Origin: Rhodospirillaceae bacterium
Lineage (GTDB): Bacteria; Pseudomonadota; Alphaproteobacteria; Rhodospirillales; Rhodospirillaceae
DNA: 50,495 bases
Assembly (NCBI GenBank): GCA_009773045.1
Contig: WOUV01000011.1
Location: 1 to 50,495, forward strand
Direction of reading: 5' to 3'
Shown here: one piece after another, positions 48,517 through 50,495 of the stretch
How the letters are laid out: the number at the start of each line of letters is the position of its first letter
Numbering within the stretch: the stretch's first letter is position 1
Made by a program: the position numbers and the translations under genes
The notes under the pieces: model-generated
The model's input: only the letters and a program-made list of their open reading frames with translations
Database searches by the model: none
What the model was told of the DNA's origin: nothing

Positions 48517-49888
48517 TTATTGCAAGGGCATCAGGGGTTCGGCGTGGATGACGATGCGGTCGATGGAAGGATCGCTGGCGCGTATGAGCTGTTCCAACCG
48601 CGTGGTGGCTTCATGGGCGGCCCGTACCGGGGTATCGGCGTTGAACGGACAGCACGGCAATGCCATCGGGGGCACTGTGCGCCTGAATATGGCGGACGCC
48701 GGCCACGGACGGGACGGTCACGGCGATCTCCCGCACGGCGGCCTTCATGCGTCGCAGAACGGCGTCCGCGACGGGGGTGCCCTTGAGCAGCCGGATGGCG
48801 CGGGGTTCAATGTGGATGGTCATGAGAACATCGTCGCCGATGTCCCTGCGAATCGCCCGTTCAAGCGTCGTTGCGTGATCGTGGGCTTCGGTCAGACTCA
48901 AGCGGTCATCGACATCAAGTTCCAGCTCCACATGACGCAGCCCGTCCACTTCGTGCACATCGATGCCGTTGACAAGAAAGTTATGGGCCGCGGCAACGAT
49001 CCGTACCGTGTCCGTGATCGATTCGGAATCGAGCGCCACGGGGTGGACGTGGACCAGGGGTTGCGCCCTGTCGATGGCAAAGCGGATGCGATTGGCGACC
49101 TCGTGGCGGATGGCCTCTACCCTTGGCAGCGGCAGGGTGCGGCTGACCCGAAGGCCGACCTCGATGGGCACCATGTTGCCGGCGGCGCGCGCCCGCACCC
49201 GTTCGACCCGCACCACCCCGGGCACGGTGCAGACCACGCGGCGCACGTCATCGGCCACCCCTTCGGGGGCGGTATCCACAAGAACGTCGATGGTGCGCCG
49301 GCCCATGTCATAGCCGGCGTGGAACACGAACACCGCCACGCCAAGCGCGGCGATGGCATCGCCCTTGGGCCAACCGATGGCAACGAAACCAAGGCCGATC
49401 AGAACCACCAGCGAACTCAGGATATCGGTGCTGAAGTGCAAGGCGTCGGCTTCCAGCGCCTGACTGCCGGTCTGTTCGGCCACTCGGCGCAAGGCCCGTG
49501 CCCGGGACCAGTCGACGGCGATGGAAAACAGAATGACGGCCACCGCATACCACGTCGTTTTGACCTCGACCGAGTGGAAGAACAAACGTTCAACCGCCCC
49601 CTTGAGGATCCACAGGCTGGTCAGGAACAACAATCCGGTTTCGATCAGGGCGCTGACGCTTTCGATCTTGCCGTGACCGAAAGGGTGCTCCCGGTCGGCG
49701 GGCTTGTCGCTGACGCGGACGGCGAAGTAGATGATCACGGTGGCCCCAAAATCAAGGGCTGAATGAGCCGCCTCGGACAAAACGCGCAAACTGTCGGTCG
49801 CAAGCCCGACGGTCAGTTTGGCAACGGTCAGGAGGGCGCTGGCATAGATCGAAGAGAGTGCAACGCTTTGTTTATCGTGCGCCTCCAC
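48517..49888 (-). pseudogene. Cation diffusion facilitator (Fe/Zn efflux) with extended C-terminus, frameshifted
   Basis: CDF exporter. TM2 site VLSEAAHSALDFGATV, loop DREHPFGHGKIES, TM5 site EADALHFSTDILSS. The C-terminal cytosolic part is long and appears to contain more than one dimerisation-like domain (RRTIDVLVDTAPEGVADDVR; VHVHPVALDSESITDTVRIV; VEAIRHEVANRI; HIEPRAIRLLKG). GTG at 49886-49888 follows AAGGAG, and the corrected protein is about 456 residues. The frame breaks near 48645 (one extra base); the other frame continues NADTPVRAAHEATTRLEQLI to a TAA at 48517. Not MamB: too long and outside the mam cluster. Metal unknown, iron or zinc likely. Confidence 0.85.
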
Positions 49889-49924
49889 GCTGCATTCTCC
49901 TTTTGTCTGAGGACAGGACAGATA

Positions 49925-49944
49925 ATGGTCTGCGTATAGACCAT
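49925..49944 (-). promoter_or_regulatory. Palindromic operator candidate upstream of the CDF gene
   Basis: ATGGTCT and AGACCAT are exact inverted copies 6 nt apart, 37-56 bp upstream of the GTG start. The 20-bp dyad suits a MerR- or ArsR-type metal sensor. No regulator gene is adjacent. Confidence 0.45.
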
Positions 49945-50495
49945 AGTGCCAGTCCAAGTCACGTCTGGAGTGACAAAACCCCCAGGGCAATCGTCTGTGG
50001 AGGGGAAGGGGTTCCAAAAGGGCCGTCAAGGCCCAAGAGCGTCGCCAGGCCAAGGGCCGCGGATCCGCAGGTTCGAAGGACAGCACCAACAAGGGTACGC
50101 CCGATTGCCCTGGCAAGACTCCTCGATCCGGCATTTTTGCCGCCTGCTGCTTCTGGACAGGAAGCGAGGGCAGAGCCACATGAAACGCTAGGCACAAATC
50201 GCACAAACGAACCGCCATCCAGGAACGAAGGGAGCGCGAGGACTGTTTTCTTGAACAAACCAAGGAACTCTCGCGGTGCAATCTTTGATCATGATGCCAG
50301 TGCCACGTTCGACCCCCATGGCAAGGCCCTTTCGGGGAGGGCGATCGTGGGGGGCCGTCGTGGTGTTTCTTGCGGGGTGTGCGATTGAACCACATCCCCT
50401 GACCATCTATCAGTTTAGCGCAATGGGTTGTTGACGGCAGGAATCTGCGTGTGATTCAAGGGGTCTGGCTTTGATGGAAGGGGGACTCAAATCGT
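49945..50495. other. Right end of the window, no gene assigned
   Basis: 551 bp with several open frames on both strands, none with a recognisable family, good ribosome site or convincing composition. The next gene probably begins outside the window. No RNA gene was recognised. Confidence 0.5.

Noticed and set aside
48517-49888. The second CDF transporter as MamB
   Set aside because: It is about 456 residues with extra C-terminal domains, while MamB is about 300, and it lies 14 kb from the mam cluster.
49959-50258. Possible 99-residue minus-strand protein at the right end
   Set aside because: No ribosome site, no recognisable family and low-complexity composition.

Overview
The window looks like the chromosome of a GC-rich alphaproteobacterium, probably a Rhodospirillales-like lineage. 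Markers are an EipB/DUF1849 envelope protein, the order zinc-ribbon protein / ftsEX, the block cnoX - LON-domain - Trm112 - DUF971, a pyruvate dehydrogenase E1-beta with an N-terminal lipoyl domain, and clpS-clpA. Its most telling content is a cluster of magnetosome genes (mamF, mamH, mamI, mamE, mamK, mamL, mamM) at 31.5-37.7 kb. About 3 kb away lies a four-gene operon for a Tat-exported molybdoenzyme resembling the periplasmic nitrite oxidoreductase / nitrate reductase group (40.5-46.9 kb). Together they suggest a magnetotactic (or formerly magnetotactic) bacterium with nitrogen-oxide respiration or nitrite oxidation.

Layout. 0-2 kb: eipB (frameshifted, cut by the window edge) with a decayed IS605-type tnpB directly upstream. 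2-6.3 kb: a CbbY-like phosphatase and a zinc-ribbon membrane protein, divergent from ftsE-ftsX-ydcF. 6.5-14.2 kb: plsC, zapE, then the classic rpmH-rnpA-yidD-yidC-engB-argB string and hldE. 14.2-18 kb: tRNA-Pro(UGG), a D-Ala-D-Ala dipeptidase, a porin, mobA, bfr-bfd. 18.3-22.7 kb: a BioC-like methyltransferase, clpA, clpS, a short DUF1178 protein. 23-26.7 kb: pdhA-pdhB-pdhC. 27-29.3 kb: pgk and gap. 29.6-31.3 kb: a TauE/SafE permease and a 79-residue membrane protein. 31.5-37.7 kb: mam cluster, all on the minus strand and transcribed F-H-I-E-K-L-M. 37.9-40.3 kb: DUF971, Trm112, LON-domain and CnoX genes. 40.5-46.9 kb: the NXR-like operon. 47.1-50 kb: tldD and a cation diffusion facilitator, with an unassigned right end.

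How the parts fit. MamH (MFS), MamM (CDF iron transporter), MamI, MamL and MamE (membrane and protease functions), MamK (actin-like filament) and MamF (crystal-associated) form part of a magnetosome toolkit. The genes usually needed with them (mamB, mamO, mamQ, mamA, mamP, mamN) are not in the window. The molybdoenzyme needs mobA (present at 16.7 kb) for its cofactor and a NarJ/TorD-like chaperone (last gene of its operon). Bacterioferritin with its ferredoxin and a second CDF exporter add to the iron/metal theme.

A caution applies to everything. At least ten genes carry lesions: single-base frameshifts (eipB, tnpB, mamH twice, mamE, the NXR chaperone, the CDF exporter), in-frame stops (nxrA-like, mamE) and apparent out-of-frame deletions of tens of bases (clpA, pdhC, tldD). 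Long poly-C/poly-G tracts, up to 28 bases, are scattered between genes. Sequence alone cannot tell real gene decay from assembly or sequencing error. The lesions hit both mam genes and housekeeping genes.
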